A stretch of 25,534 bases of DNA, from positions 1 to 25,534 of the forward strand of contig NZ_JBLOUI010000035.1 in the NCBI RefSeq assembly GCF_047807365.1, given 5' to 3'. Under the pieces are notes generated by a model. It saw nothing but the letters and a program-made list of their open reading frames with translations, did not search any database and was not told where the DNA came from. Shown in pieces: positions 15,591 to 23,441 of this stretch (positions within the stretch are counted from its first letter, which is position 1; every line of letters begins with the position of its first letter). The stretch comes from Peptacetobacter sp900539645 (GTDB lineage Bacteria; Bacillota; Clostridia; Peptostreptococcales; Peptostreptococcaceae). Position numbers and translations under genes: made by a program.

Positions 15591-15606
15591 AGCAAAATAC
15601 ATGCCA
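15591..15606 (-). promoter_or_regulatory. Sigma-54 (-24/-12) promoter of EamA transporter
   Basis: On the minus strand the sequence TGGCATG-TATT-TTGCT matches the sigma-54 consensus YTGGCACG-N4-TTGCW with one difference (T for C). The invariant GG (15604-15605) and GC (15592-15593) have the required spacing. The start site would be near 15580, about 33 nt before the transporter's ATG. Confidence 0.85.
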
Positions 15607-15750
15607 TTTATATAGTATTTTTATTTTTACATTTAACATTTATAAAAGTTAGCGTTTGCAATATATACAGTTTTTTTCTTATGATTATTTCAATTTTTAT
15701 CATTTTTTTATTTTGACTATATATTTTTTTATCGTTTTTGTAGATATTTT

Positions 15751-15890
15751 TAAGTCATTTTTAACTTATTTATTCTTTTTCTCTTCATACAAATCAAAAT
15801 AGACTTATTTTTAAGTCTTTTACAACTTATTTTTTAATTTACTTATGATTAATATTGTCTAAATAAGATTTTTAAGTTATATTTGACTTA
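15751..15890. repeat. Three activator-binding sites with 61-bp period
   Basis: The pattern TAAGT-N8-ACTTA occurs three times: 15751-15768, 15812-15829 and 15873-15890. Starts are exactly 61 bp apart. All three have perfect 5-bp arms and an 18-bp footprint, suited to a Fis-type helix-turn-helix dimer. Site 2 is overlapped by GACTTA-TTTT-TAAGTC (15802-15817). Their centres lie about 180, 241 and 302 bp upstream of the expected sigma-54 start, a normal range for upstream activating sequences. Confidence 0.8.
15855..15883 (+). promoter_or_regulatory. Sigma-A promoter of the sigma-54 activator gene
   Basis: TTGTCT (15855-15860) and TATATT (15878-15883) lie 17 nt apart on the plus strand, about 30 bp before the activator start. 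The -10 is inside the third operator site, suggesting autorepression. Confidence 0.6.
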
Positions 15891-15913
15891 TAAATATACA
15901 CGAGGAGGAAATT

Positions 15914-17482
15914 ATGAAATATAGTAAAGATTTTTATCAAAAAATAATAGAAGCTTCCCACGACGAAATCTGTGTTTCTGACAAAAATGGTGTGATTATA
16001 TTTTGTAATAAATCATTTGAAGAAAACTACGGAATTTCAAAATCAGAAATGATTGGAAAAAATGTAGAATACCTGGAAAATCACGGATATGCTACAAAGA
16101 GCCCTATTCCCCTTGTTATACAGAGTAAGAATCAGATTACAGTAGAACAAGAAACTCATACTGGAAAAAATTTACTAATAACAGCTACACCAGTTTTTTC
16201 CGACAATGGAGAAATTGAATACGTTGTTGAAAATGTAAGAGATATAACAGAATTAAACAAAATAAAAACAAAACTGCAGACCACAGAAAAAGAAATGAAC
16301 AAGTATAAATCAGAGGTAGAAACATTCTATAGAACTACATTAAAATACGAGGACAATATTATAAGCAACGGTCCAGTTATGCAGAGTATTATGCAAACTG
16401 CTGATCAAGTTTCAAAGGCAAATGTAAATATTATGCTACTTGGTGAATCTGGAACTGGAAAAAGCTCACTTGCAAAGTTTATTCACCAGCACAGTCATAG
16501 GGCAAATGGTCCATTTATAACTATAAACTGTGCAGCAATCTCTCCTCAACTTCTAGAATCTGAGTTATTTGGATACACATCTGGTGCATTCACAGGTGCT
16601 AGTTCCAAAGGAAAGGTGGGGCTTGTTGAGCTTGCAAACGGTGGAACTTTATTTTTAGATGAGATTGGAGATATACCACTTCCACTTCAGGCGAAGTTTT
16701 TACAATTAATACAAGAAAAAACCTTTCTTCCTGTAGGTGGAATAAAACAAAAGAAAGTAGATATAAGAATTATATCCGCTACAAATGCGGACATACTAGC
16801 AAAAGTAAAAGAAAGAAGTTTTAGAGAGGATTTATACTATAGATTAAATGTAATAGAAATAAAATTGCCTCCTCTTAGGGAACGTGGAGATAATCTATTG
16901 AATTTGATTCGCTACTACTTTAAAAAATACTCTATACAATTTGATATGAAAGATAAAGTAATATCTGATGAAGCAGTTAAATTTATAGCTAGCTATAATT
17001 TTCCTGGAAATATTAGAGAGCTACAAAATATAATGCAAAACATCGTACTTACATCAAAAAATAATTACGTAGATGTAAATTCTCTTCCAGAAAAAATTAT
17101 ATATACAATCAAAAATAATAATTCTAACAAAGATGATAATTTATCAGTTTACAATAATTCATTTGTTTCTGATTTTGATAGCTGTAATGATAATAGTATT
17201 AAAAACAAAACAGATAAATTTAGTATAGATAATAATATAGATTCTAAAATTGTTGAAGATTCTCAAAAAAAACATCCTATATCTTTTTCAAAAGTAAACG
17301 ATATCAGTTTTTGTATAGATGATAATAATTTGCAAGATTTTGACACTCTTATTTATAATTTCGAAAATAAGATTATTTCTGAATATTATAATAAATATAA
17401 AAGTAGTTACAAAATTGCTGAAATTTTAGGAATTTCGCAATCAAAAGCTAGTAGACTTATAAGAAAGCACATAAAAAAATGA
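15914..17482 (+). CDS. PAS-domain sigma-54-dependent transcriptional activator
   Basis: A 522-residue enhancer-binding protein. An N-terminal PAS sensor (5-115) is followed by a short coiled linker and the AAA+ domain: Walker A GESGTGKS (177-184), the sigma-54 contact loop GAFTGA (224-229), Walker B GGTLFLDE (243-250) and arginine-finger region FREDLYYRLNV. A C-terminal Fis-type helix-turn-helix (about 478-522) ends in KIAEILGISQSKASRLIRKH. Between AAA+ and Fis lies a 75-residue Asn/Asp/Ser-rich linker (400-475), longer than usual. Start ATG has GAGGAGG 5 nt upstream. The motif set is complete, so it should remodel sigma-54 holoenzyme. Its likely target is the divergent EamA gene, through the three 18-bp sites between them. 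The PAS ligand is unknown. Confidence 0.93.
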   Translation: MKYSKDFYQKIIEASHDEICVSDKNGVIIFCNKSFEENYGISKSEMIGKNVEYLENHGYATKSPIPLVIQSKNQITVEQETHTGKNLLITATPVFSDNGEIEYVVENVRDITELNKIKTKLQTTEKEMNKYKSEVETFYRTTLKYEDNIISNGPVMQSIMQTADQVSKANVNIMLLGESGTGKSSLAKFIHQHSHRANGPFITINCAAISPQLLESELFGYTSGAFTGASSKGKVGLVELANGGTLFLDEIGDIPLPLQAKFLQLIQEKTFLPVGGIKQKKVDIRIISATNADILAKVKERSFREDLYYRLNVIEIKLPPLRERGDNLLNLIRYYFKKYSIQFDMKDKVISDEAVKFIASYNFPGNIRELQNIMQNIVLTSKNNYVDVNSLPEKIIYTIKNNNSNKDDNLSVYNNSFVSDFDSCNDNSIKNKTDKFSIDNNIDSKIVEDSQKKHPISFSKVNDISFCIDDNNLQDFDTLIYNFENKIISEYYNKYKSSYKIAEILGISQSKASRLIRKHIKK

Positions 17483-17513
17483 TATTAAAAATGACTTTTT
17501 TGTCTACATAACC

Positions 17514-17542
17514 TTGTAAAATGCAATTTTTTCTGCTATTAT
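17514..17542 (+). promoter_or_regulatory. Promoter of the phospholipase C-like gene
   Basis: TTGTAA (17514-17519) and TATTAT (17537-17542) lie 17 nt apart, with an extended -10 TGC before TATTAT. RNA would start near 17549. Confidence 0.6.
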
Positions 17543-17550
17543 ATTAGTAA

Positions 17551-17660
17551 AGAAATGCAGTTGACATTTCTTCTCACAAATCATTTTTGTGTAAGTCTAA
17601 TGTGATACGAACTTCTCTACTTGGGATGTTTGATACTTTAGATGAAAAATTTTTTACGAG
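17551..17660 (+). other. Structured 5' leader of phospholipase C-like gene, class unknown
   Basis: The expected leader is about 127 nt. It contains AGAAATG/CATTTCT (17551-17557 with 17565-17571) and CACAAA/TTTGTG (17575-17580 with 17586-17591). A possible longer-range helix TCTAA/TTAGA then encloses two TGATAC copies. No terminator or recognised riboswitch core is present. Confidence 0.35.
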
Positions 17661-17675
17661 GTGCAGAGAAAAAAT

Positions 17676-18266
17676 ATGTTAATGAACACACACTTTCAGA
17701 TTGCTAAATCAGTGTTAGAAAATATGGATGAAAAAAAGGCAGTATTAATAAGTGAAAAGAACTTCGTGTACGGCAACGTTAAGCCAGATGCGTTTTCAAA
17801 ATATAAATTAAAAAAGCATTATATGGAAGAATCTTTCAACATGATTATAGAAAAGATTAAGTACTTATGTAGCTTAACTCTTGAGTCTTTATCAAAAGTA
17901 TTTTCTACTAGCAGACTAAGCCAGGAACTAGGTGTTATATGCCACTTCTTATGTGACTTCTTCTGTGTTGCTCACAGCGAAAGATGGGAGTTCAAACACA
18001 GCATGAATAAACACGTTATATATGAAAGAGAGCTTGCTGCTAAAGCTAAAGAAACTGATTTAGTAAAAATCAAAGGCGACGGAGATATAAAAGAAGGAGA
18101 ATTCGAATCTTTCTTCAATACTCTTTACAGCCAGTACAAAAGTAATGGGAATTATATAGAAAACGACTTAAAGTTTTCTACTTATGTATGCAATAGCGTT
18201 ACTGATTTTGTTCTTGGAAGTATACTTTCTAATAGTAATGCAAATGCAGGTTTACAGATAGCATAA
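17676..18266 (+). CDS. Zinc-dependent phospholipase C-like protein
   Basis: A 196-residue protein resembling the zinc-dependent phospholipase C family. The scattered His/Asp ligand pattern is visible: NTHFQIAK at the N-terminus, GNVKPDAF, KKHYMEESF, CHFLCDFFCVAHSERWEFKH and NKHVIYE, which together can supply a tri-zinc site. There is no signal peptide, unlike secreted clostridial alpha-toxins, so it may work inside the cell or on a different substrate. Start choice is uncertain: the ATG at 17676 follows GAGGTG by 12 nt, and an ATG at 17682 and a GTG at 17661 are alternatives. It has its own promoter and terminator. Confidence 0.75.
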   Translation: MLMNTHFQIAKSVLENMDEKKAVLISEKNFVYGNVKPDAFSKYKLKKHYMEESFNMIIEKIKYLCSLTLESLSKVFSTSRLSQELGVICHFLCDFFCVAHSERWEFKHSMNKHVIYERELAAKAKETDLVKIKGDGDIKEGEFESFFNTLYSQYKSNGNYIENDLKFSTYVCNSVTDFVLGSILSNSNANAGLQIA

Positions 18267-18291
18267 ACTAATCTTTATACTATGAATTTTC

Positions 18292-18317
18292 GGGGATCGA
18301 GCACGGATCCCCTTTTT
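18292..18317 (+). terminator. Terminator of phospholipase C-like gene
   Basis: GGGGATC (18292-18298) pairs with GATCCCC (18306-18312) around a 7-nt loop and is followed by T5. Confidence 0.9.
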
Positions 18318-18330
18318 ATTTTACAAATAA

Positions 18331-18380
18331 AAAGAGTGATATCTAGTATTTATAATACATTACATAGATTATCACTCTTT
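18331..18380 (-). terminator. Terminator of HAD phosphatase gene
   Basis: AAAGAGTGAT (18331-18340) pairs with ATCACTCTTT (18371-18380) and is extended by ATCTA/TAGAT after a one-base bulge. T-rich sequence follows on the minus strand, 12 bp past the HAD stop. Confidence 0.8.
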
Positions 18381-18392
18381 TATATTTTATAA

Positions 18393-19184
18393 TTATTTTA
18401 TTTTAGATATTATTTCTAATGCCTCAGCTACATTATTTACAACATACTTAGCTACTGCTTTTACATCTTCTCTTGCATTTGCCATAGCAAATCCATGCTC
18501 GAAACCAGCTATCATACTCATATCATTAGGAGAATCTCCTATTGTCGCAACTTCTTTTGGATCTACTCCTTCTTTTTCAACAACGTATTCTATCGCTTTA
18601 TTCTTAGCTACACCTTTTGGCACTAAGTTTATAGTATTTTCACTAGAGAAATAAATATCTAGTTTATCAGAAAATTTTTCCTTTAACTTAGCTTCTATCT
18701 CTTCAAGTTCTTCTGGATGGTTAGAAGCAAATCCTATATTGCCCACCTTGTTGTCAAAGCTTTCTCTATTTGCAAAATCTGGCTCTACTATAAAATCATT
18801 AGAATAAGAGTTGAATGCACTTCCATTGTTTAGCACAAGCATATTCCCATCAAATTTAAAGTATATTTCGGCTTCCATCTCTTTTACAGTCTTTATTTCT
18901 TCATATTCTTTTATTACTTCTCTTACTAAATCATCACTTAAAGTTCCAGTAAATATTAGATTTAATTCACTATCATATATATATGATCCATTTTCTGCTA
19001 TGAAATATCCATTTAGAGATATATCATTTTTTACCATTTCATATCCCTGTCTAAATATTCTTCCTGTAGCTATATTGAAAATTCTTCCACTTTCTTCTAT
19101 TTTCTTTACAGCTTTTGCATCTTCTTCACTAACCCCCTTGTGATAAAGAGTTCCGTCTAAATCACAAAATACATATTTTATCAT
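18393..19184 (-). CDS. Cof-type HAD-superfamily phosphatase
   Basis: A 263-residue cytoplasmic hydrolase of the HAD class IIB (Cof) type. Motif I is CDLDGTL with nucleophile Asp8 and acid/base Asp10. Motif II Thr lies in FNIATGR, motif III Lys in GVAKNKAIEYV, and motif IV is GDSPND (216-221). The cap domain between motifs II and III is of the C2 kind. These enzymes remove phosphate from sugar phosphates, flavin or cofactor intermediates; the substrate cannot be predicted here. The ATG has AAGGAAG 10 nt upstream. It lies 93 bp downstream of cinA on the same strand and may share its transcript. Confidence 0.9.
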   Translation of the reverse strand: MIKYVFCDLDGTLYHKGVSEEDAKAVKKIEESGRIFNIATGRIFRQGYEMVKNDISLNGYFIAENGSYIYDSELNLIFTGTLSDDLVREVIKEYEEIKTVKEMEAEIYFKFDGNMLVLNNGSAFNSYSNDFIVEPDFANRESFDNKVGNIGFASNHPEELEEIEAKLKEKFSDKLDIYFSSENTINLVPKGVAKNKAIEYVVEKEGVDPKEVATIGDSPNDMSMIAGFEHGFAMANAREDVKAVAKYVVNNVAEALEIISKIK

Positions 19185-19277
19185 AGTTTATTTACTTCCT
19201 TTTCTTCAGTTTCTTTCAAAAATTTGATTTATAGTATTATTCTATTAGAACAATAAATTTATTATTTTAGTGTTTTT

Positions 19278-20540
19278 TTACAATTCTTCAAGCATACTTT
19301 TTAAATCTATTAATATCTGTCTTACTGCTCTACGTCTTACCTTCTGTCTATCTCCTCTAAAGTTATTTTTTCTTACTTTAGTTTCTCCATTTATAGATAT
19401 CGCAGTATAAACTAGACCAACTGGTTTTTCATCTGTTCCACCACCAGGCCCTGCAACACCTGTTGTAGATAATCCTATATCTGCCCCAAGTCCTTTTCTT
19501 ATACCTTCTGCCATTTCTGTAGCTGTCTGTGGACTTACTGCCCCGTATTTTTCAAGAGTTTCTTCAGATACACCAAGTCTTTTTACCTTTGCAGCGTTAG
19601 AGTATGTTACACATCCTTCAAGGAATACATCAGATATTCCAGGGTAGTTTATTAATGTCCCAGCAACTAAACCACCTGTACAAGATTCAGCTGTTGCAAT
19701 AGTTAAACCTTTTTCTACAAGCATTTTAGCAACAGTTTCTTCTATTTTAGAATCTCCGTCTACTAACTCTTCTCCACCTTCTGCGTAGATATATTTTCCA
19801 ACTCTTTCTCTAATCTCTGCAACCTTTGCATCTAATAACTCTTTTGCCTCTTCATCATTTTTTGCTTTAGCAGTTATTCTTATAAGTACTTCCATCTCTT
19901 TTGCATAAAGCGCAACAGTTGGATTAGTTTGATTATCTAATATATCCTCTATTTCTAATTCAAGAGCTGACTCACCTATTCCATTAAATCTAAGTACTCT
20001 AGAAACTAGCATACTATCTGTAAACTGCTGTAAAAATGGTCTAACACTTTCATTAAACATAGCTTTCATTTCCCAAGGTGGTCCAGGCAATACTATTATT
20101 CTCTTGCCATCTTTTTCAAATATAGCTCCTGGTGCAGTTCCGTTGTTGTTTTTTAGAACTGTAGCTTCTACTGGAAACATCGCCTGTTTTTTATTATTTT
20201 CTGGAATTGGTTTATCTGGTGCAAATTTCATACATCTATCTTTTATGTACTCCCAAGATTCTTCGTGAAGCACCATTTCCTGTCCAAAATATTCTGCTGC
20301 CATTTCTTTAGTTAAATCGTCTTTAGTTGGTCCAAGACCTCCAGTTGTTATAACTAAATCGCTTCTTTTTAAAGCTTCATCAAAACATTCTAATAATCTC
20401 TGTGGATTATCTCCAACTGTACTCTGATGGAATACTCCTATTCCAAGTGCAGCCAATTCTTTTGATATATACTGCGCATTTGTGTTTACTATATCTCCAA
20501 GTAATAATTCTGTTCCTACTGATATTAATTCTGCTCTCAA
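19278..20540 (-). CDS. cinA: CinA, nicotinamide-nucleotide amidase / competence-damage protein
   Basis: A 420-residue two-domain CinA. The N-terminal MoCF-like domain (1-170) shows AELISVGTELLLGDIVNTN, VITTGGLGPTKDDLTKE and VLPGPPWEMKAMF. It acts in CinA as an ADP-ribose or NMN-related pyrophosphatase. The C-terminal amidase domain (about 250-415) has the hallmark TIATAESCTGGLVAGTL and STTGVAGPGGG, and deamidates nicotinamide mononucleotide for pyridine-nucleotide salvage. The start is TTG at 20540, 6 nt after GAGGTG. The GTG three codons earlier would overlap the ribosome binding site, and the family starts with M(K/R)AE. Both domains are complete, so a bifunctional enzyme is expected. Confidence 0.94.
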   Translation of the reverse strand: MRAELISVGTELLLGDIVNTNAQYISKELAALGIGVFHQSTVGDNPQRLLECFDEALKRSDLVITTGGLGPTKDDLTKEMAAEYFGQEMVLHEESWEYIKDRCMKFAPDKPIPENNKKQAMFPVEATVLKNNNGTAPGAIFEKDGKRIIVLPGPPWEMKAMFNESVRPFLQQFTDSMLVSRVLRFNGIGESALELEIEDILDNQTNPTVALYAKEMEVLIRITAKAKNDEEAKELLDAKVAEIRERVGKYIYAEGGEELVDGDSKIEETVAKMLVEKGLTIATAESCTGGLVAGTLINYPGISDVFLEGCVTYSNAAKVKRLGVSEETLEKYGAVSPQTATEMAEGIRKGLGADIGLSTTGVAGPGGGTDEKPVGLVYTAISINGETKVRKNNFRGDRQKVRRRAVRQILIDLKSMLEEL

Positions 20541-20575
20541 ATATTTCACCTCATTTTTTATAATGTATACAATAA

Positions 20576-20604
20576 ATTTTATCAGAATAATTTTACTTTT
20601 TCAA
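20576..20604 (-). promoter_or_regulatory. cinA promoter
   Basis: TTGAAA (20599-20604) and TAAAAT (20576-20581) lie 17 nt apart on the minus strand, with a TGA extended -10. It is 36 bp before the start codon. Confidence 0.7.
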
Positions 20605-20691
20605 ATCACTAAAGTTAAATATACATCATTTTTTTAATTTATTAAATTTATATATTCTTTTTCATTTGTCATAATTATAAAAAGATGTAAT

Positions 20692-20735
20692 AGAACCACT
20701 ACATTGTTAAAGTTGATGTATTGCGGTTCTTTTTA
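20692..20735 (+). terminator. Orphan terminator-like hairpin between cinA and ddl
   Basis: AGAACC (20692-20697) pairs with GGTTCT (20725-20730), with an inner ACAT/ATGT pairing, and T5 follows on the plus strand. No plus-strand gene lies upstream. It may end a short unrecognised RNA or act as an attenuator before ddl. Confidence 0.5.
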
Positions 20736-20745
20736 ATATTATTAT

Positions 20746-20758
20746 TTGACAATATAAT
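20746..20758 (+). promoter_or_regulatory. ddl promoter region
   Basis: A consensus -35 TTGACA is at 20746-20751, but its -10 at 17-19 nt is poor. A perfect TATAAT overlaps at 20753-20758 with a weak -35 of its own. One of the two drives ddl; the sequence does not decide which. Confidence 0.4.
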
Positions 20759-20847
20759 AATAGTTAGGTGATTAATGAATATTTTATTTTTAGAAATTAC
20801 TTTAATTTAATAAATAGATTTTAACAAATCAAAAGGAGTGAATAACT

Positions 20848-21753
20848 TTGAAAAAGAAAATAGCAGTAGTGATGGGTGGAATATCATCAGAAAGAGAAAT
20901 ATCTTTAAAATCAGGATCAGGAGTTTTTGAAAGCCTTGATAGAGAAAAATACGAACCTATAAAAGTTGTAATAGATGAAAAAACTGATATAATAACAAAA
21001 ATACCAGATGACGTTGATTTTGCTTTCCTAGCACTTCATGGAAAATTTGGTGAAGATGGCTGTGTTCAATCTGTATTAGAAACTAGAGATATACCTTACT
21101 CTGGATGTGGACCACTAAGTAGTGCAATGTGTATGGATAAAAATATATCTAAAAAAATATGCAAAGCCTCTGGAATACCGACAGCAGATTGGATAACAGT
21201 TAAATCAATAGAAGAAATAGATTACGACAGAATAGAAGAAATGGGATACCCAGTATTTGTTAAACCAAATTCTGGTGGATCAAGTGTTGCTACTTTTATG
21301 ATAAAAGAAAAAGCAGGAATAGAAGACGCTGTTAGACAAGGACTTGAAGTAGATACTGAAGTAATGATAGAACAGTACTTACCAGGAGAAGAATGTACTT
21401 CATTCATACTTGACGGTGAAGTATTCCCTACAGTTTCTATAAAATCAGAACAGGAATTCTTTGATTTCGAAGCTAAATACTCTTCAGATAATGGAGCCGT
21501 TGAAGAAGTTGTTTATCTTGAAGAATCACTTCAGAATAAATTAAATGAATACTCAAGAATGTGTTGGGATGCATTCAACTGTAGAGCTTATGTTAGAGTT
21601 GACTTTATAATAAGCAATGGTGTTCCTTATGTTCTTGAACTTAACACTCTTCCAGGACTTACAGCTACTAGCTTAATACCAAGAAGTGCTGCAGCTAAAG
21701 GAATATCTTACTCTCAGCTGTTAGATAAATTAATTTCTTGCTCTCTAAAATAA
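20848..21753 (+). CDS. ddl: D-alanine-D-alanine ligase
   Basis: A 301-residue ATP-grasp enzyme that joins two D-alanines for peptidoglycan. The N-terminal VVMGGISSEREISLKSG is the family signature. The ATP-grasp core follows: GYPVFVKPNSGGSSV, EQYLPGEECTSFILDG, then the C-terminal RVDFIISNGVPYVLELNTLPGLTATS with the metal-binding Glu and Asn. Length is standard for the short DdlB type. The start is TTG at 20848 with AAAGGAGTG 8 nt upstream. The gene is monocistronic, with a terminator 25 bp after its stop. The ligand-binding loop reads as a normal D-Ala-D-Ala enzyme. I see no evidence of a D-lactate variant, but this needs structure comparison. Confidence 0.95.
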   Translation: MKKKIAVVMGGISSEREISLKSGSGVFESLDREKYEPIKVVIDEKTDIITKIPDDVDFAFLALHGKFGEDGCVQSVLETRDIPYSGCGPLSSAMCMDKNISKKICKASGIPTADWITVKSIEEIDYDRIEEMGYPVFVKPNSGGSSVATFMIKEKAGIEDAVRQGLEVDTEVMIEQYLPGEECTSFILDGEVFPTVSIKSEQEFFDFEAKYSSDNGAVEEVVYLEESLQNKLNEYSRMCWDAFNCRAYVRVDFIISNGVPYVLELNTLPGLTATSLIPRSAAAKGISYSQLLDKLISCSLK

Positions 21754-21777
21754 TATTCTATATAGTATTAGAAAAAT

Positions 21778-21812
21778 GGGACTGTTGCAAATTTGCACAG
21801 TCCTATTTTTTT
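21778..21812 (+). terminator. ddl terminator
   Basis: GGACTGT (21779-21785) pairs with ACAGTCC (21797-21803), with an inner GCAA/TTGC pairing after one bulged T, and a T-rich run follows (21806-21812). Confidence 0.9.
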
Positions 21813-21852
21813 ATGCATTCTATTTTATTTTCTCTAACTTTATTTTCTAAAG

Positions 21853-21895
21853 TATAATATAATAGTAATTGAGATTAATGATTTTTATAATTACT
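21853..21895 (+). promoter_or_regulatory. Possible MocR gene promoter and operator
   Basis: TATAAT (21853-21858) lies about 110 bp before the MocR start. Just downstream, AGTAATT (21864-21870) is mirrored by AATTACT (21889-21895) across an 18-bp gap, a plausible self-operator. The -35 is weak. Confidence 0.35.
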
Positions 21896-21964
21896 TTGAA
21901 ATAAAGTTTTTAATAATTATTTTTCAATTTATAAAATATAAATTTATTTTTTGAGGGTGATAAT

Positions 21965-23425
21965 TTGATTTTTTCAGATTTTAAATTGGAAGGCAATCTT
22001 CCTATATACATACAAATCAAAAATTATTTAAGTTCTCTTATTAATAAAGGACTTCTTCCAAATGGCAGTAAACTTCCATCTACAAGGGAGCTTTCAAAAA
22101 TACTAGATGTCAGTAGAAATTCAGTTATCGCTGCATATGACGAACTAAAAGCTGACGGCTTTCTATATTCTGTGAACGGAAAGGGAACATTTGTAAACTC
22201 AGAAAAACTAATATCTTCATCTGATTGGAATATAGATTGGGAAAGTCTTGAAAATAGTTTTTCAAAAACTGCAAATGAGCTTGATATAGTAAAAAATGAG
22301 ATTCCCTGGAGTTCTGATCTAATTTCATTTAAAAGTATCTCTCCAGATGGAGATTTATTTGATATGGATGAATTTAAAAAGTCCTTTATGAGTAGAATTT
22401 CTGTTGAAAGCCATAAATTACTCAATTACGGATATGCTCAGGGTTATAAACCTTTGATAGATTTTTTAGGTGAGTATATGAAGAAAAAAGGGTCCTTTTC
22501 TAAATCTAAGACAACATTGGTTACAAATGGTTTTACTGAAGCATTTGACCTGATACTATCTTCATTTACAAAGCCCGGTGATATGATATTATGTGAAAAT
22601 CCAACGCACAATACTTCTATAAAAATCATGAGAGCTCATGGAATAGATATAAAGGGTGTAGACATTGGCAAAGATGGACTAAACTTTGATATGCTTGAGA
22701 ATATTTTAGAGGAAAATGGAGATTCTATAAAATTTGCATATCTTACACCTTCATATCACAATCCAACGGGAAGTGTAATGCCACCAGAAAGCAGACTCAG
22801 ATTCTACAATCTTATGAAAAAATACTCTATTCCTATCATTGAAGATGGATTCAATGAAGAACTATTATATTCAAGTTCGCATATATTCCCTCTTTCATCA
22901 TTTGATACATCTGGAAATGGGGTAATATATATAGGTAGTTTTTCAAAAATACTTTTCCCTGGAATGAGAATTGGATGGATTTATGCAGACAAAAAAATTA
23001 TAAACAGGCTATTAAGTGTAAAACGTTGTAGAAATATACATACTTCATTCTTAGATCAAGGAGTTCTTTTTGATTATCTAAATAGTGGAAAATTTGAAAA
23101 GTATATAAAAAAAATAAGAAAAGTCTATGGAGAAAAATTTAGTGTTGCTCGTAAATATGTCGAAAAATATATCGACAACGAATATATTTTAGGCGATGGA
23201 GGGCTACATATTTTTATAAAGCTAAAAGGTATTGATGCAAGAGAACTTTTAGATAGGTGCTACAATAAAAAGGTTATATTTATGCCTGGAGATATATTCT
23301 TTACAGATAATAGTGGATATGATACCCTAAGACTTGGGTTATCTAGGCTTTCACTTGAAGATATTGAAAAAGGTATAAAAATAATCGGTGAAACTATAGA
23401 TGAAATGAACGAAGAAAATAAATAA
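21965..23425 (+). CDS. MocR-type regulator (GntR winged helix fused to aminotransferase fold)
   Basis: A 486-residue fusion. Residues 5-80 are a GntR winged helix (LPIYIQIKNYLSSLINKG, GSKLPSTRELSKILDVSRNSV, FLYSVNGKGTFV). Residues 110-480 are a fold-type I aminotransferase domain used as a pyridoxal-phosphate sensor. The segment YIGSFSKILFPGMRIGW contains the predicted PLP-binding Lys328, and the upstream YLTPSYHNPTG.VMP motif is typical. MocR proteins control vitamin B6, GABA or transport genes; no such gene is adjacent. The start is TTG at 21965 after GAGGGTG. It is followed by uup after 16 bp, apparently co-transcribed, which gives no obvious clue to its target. Confidence 0.9.
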   Translation: MIFSDFKLEGNLPIYIQIKNYLSSLINKGLLPNGSKLPSTRELSKILDVSRNSVIAAYDELKADGFLYSVNGKGTFVNSEKLISSSDWNIDWESLENSFSKTANELDIVKNEIPWSSDLISFKSISPDGDLFDMDEFKKSFMSRISVESHKLLNYGYAQGYKPLIDFLGEYMKKKGSFSKSKTTLVTNGFTEAFDLILSSFTKPGDMILCENPTHNTSIKIMRAHGIDIKGVDIGKDGLNFDMLENILEENGDSIKFAYLTPSYHNPTGSVMPPESRLRFYNLMKKYSIPIIEDGFNEELLYSSSHIFPLSSFDTSGNGVIYIGSFSKILFPGMRIGWIYADKKIINRLLSVKRCRNIHTSFLDQGVLFDYLNSGKFEKYIKKIRKVYGEKFSVARKYVEKYIDNEYILGDGGLHIFIKLKGIDARELLDRCYNKKVIFMPGDIFFTDNSGYDTLRLGLSRLSLEDIEKGIKIIGETIDEMNEENK

Positions 23426-23441
23426 TTAGCAAGGAGATATT

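Noticed and set aside
975..17513. A 16-base identity (TTTTTTGTCTACATAA) near the XRE promoter and before the phospholipase C-like gene
   Set aside because: AT-rich sequence makes one such match in 25 kb plausible by chance, and the two copies have different positions relative to their promoters.
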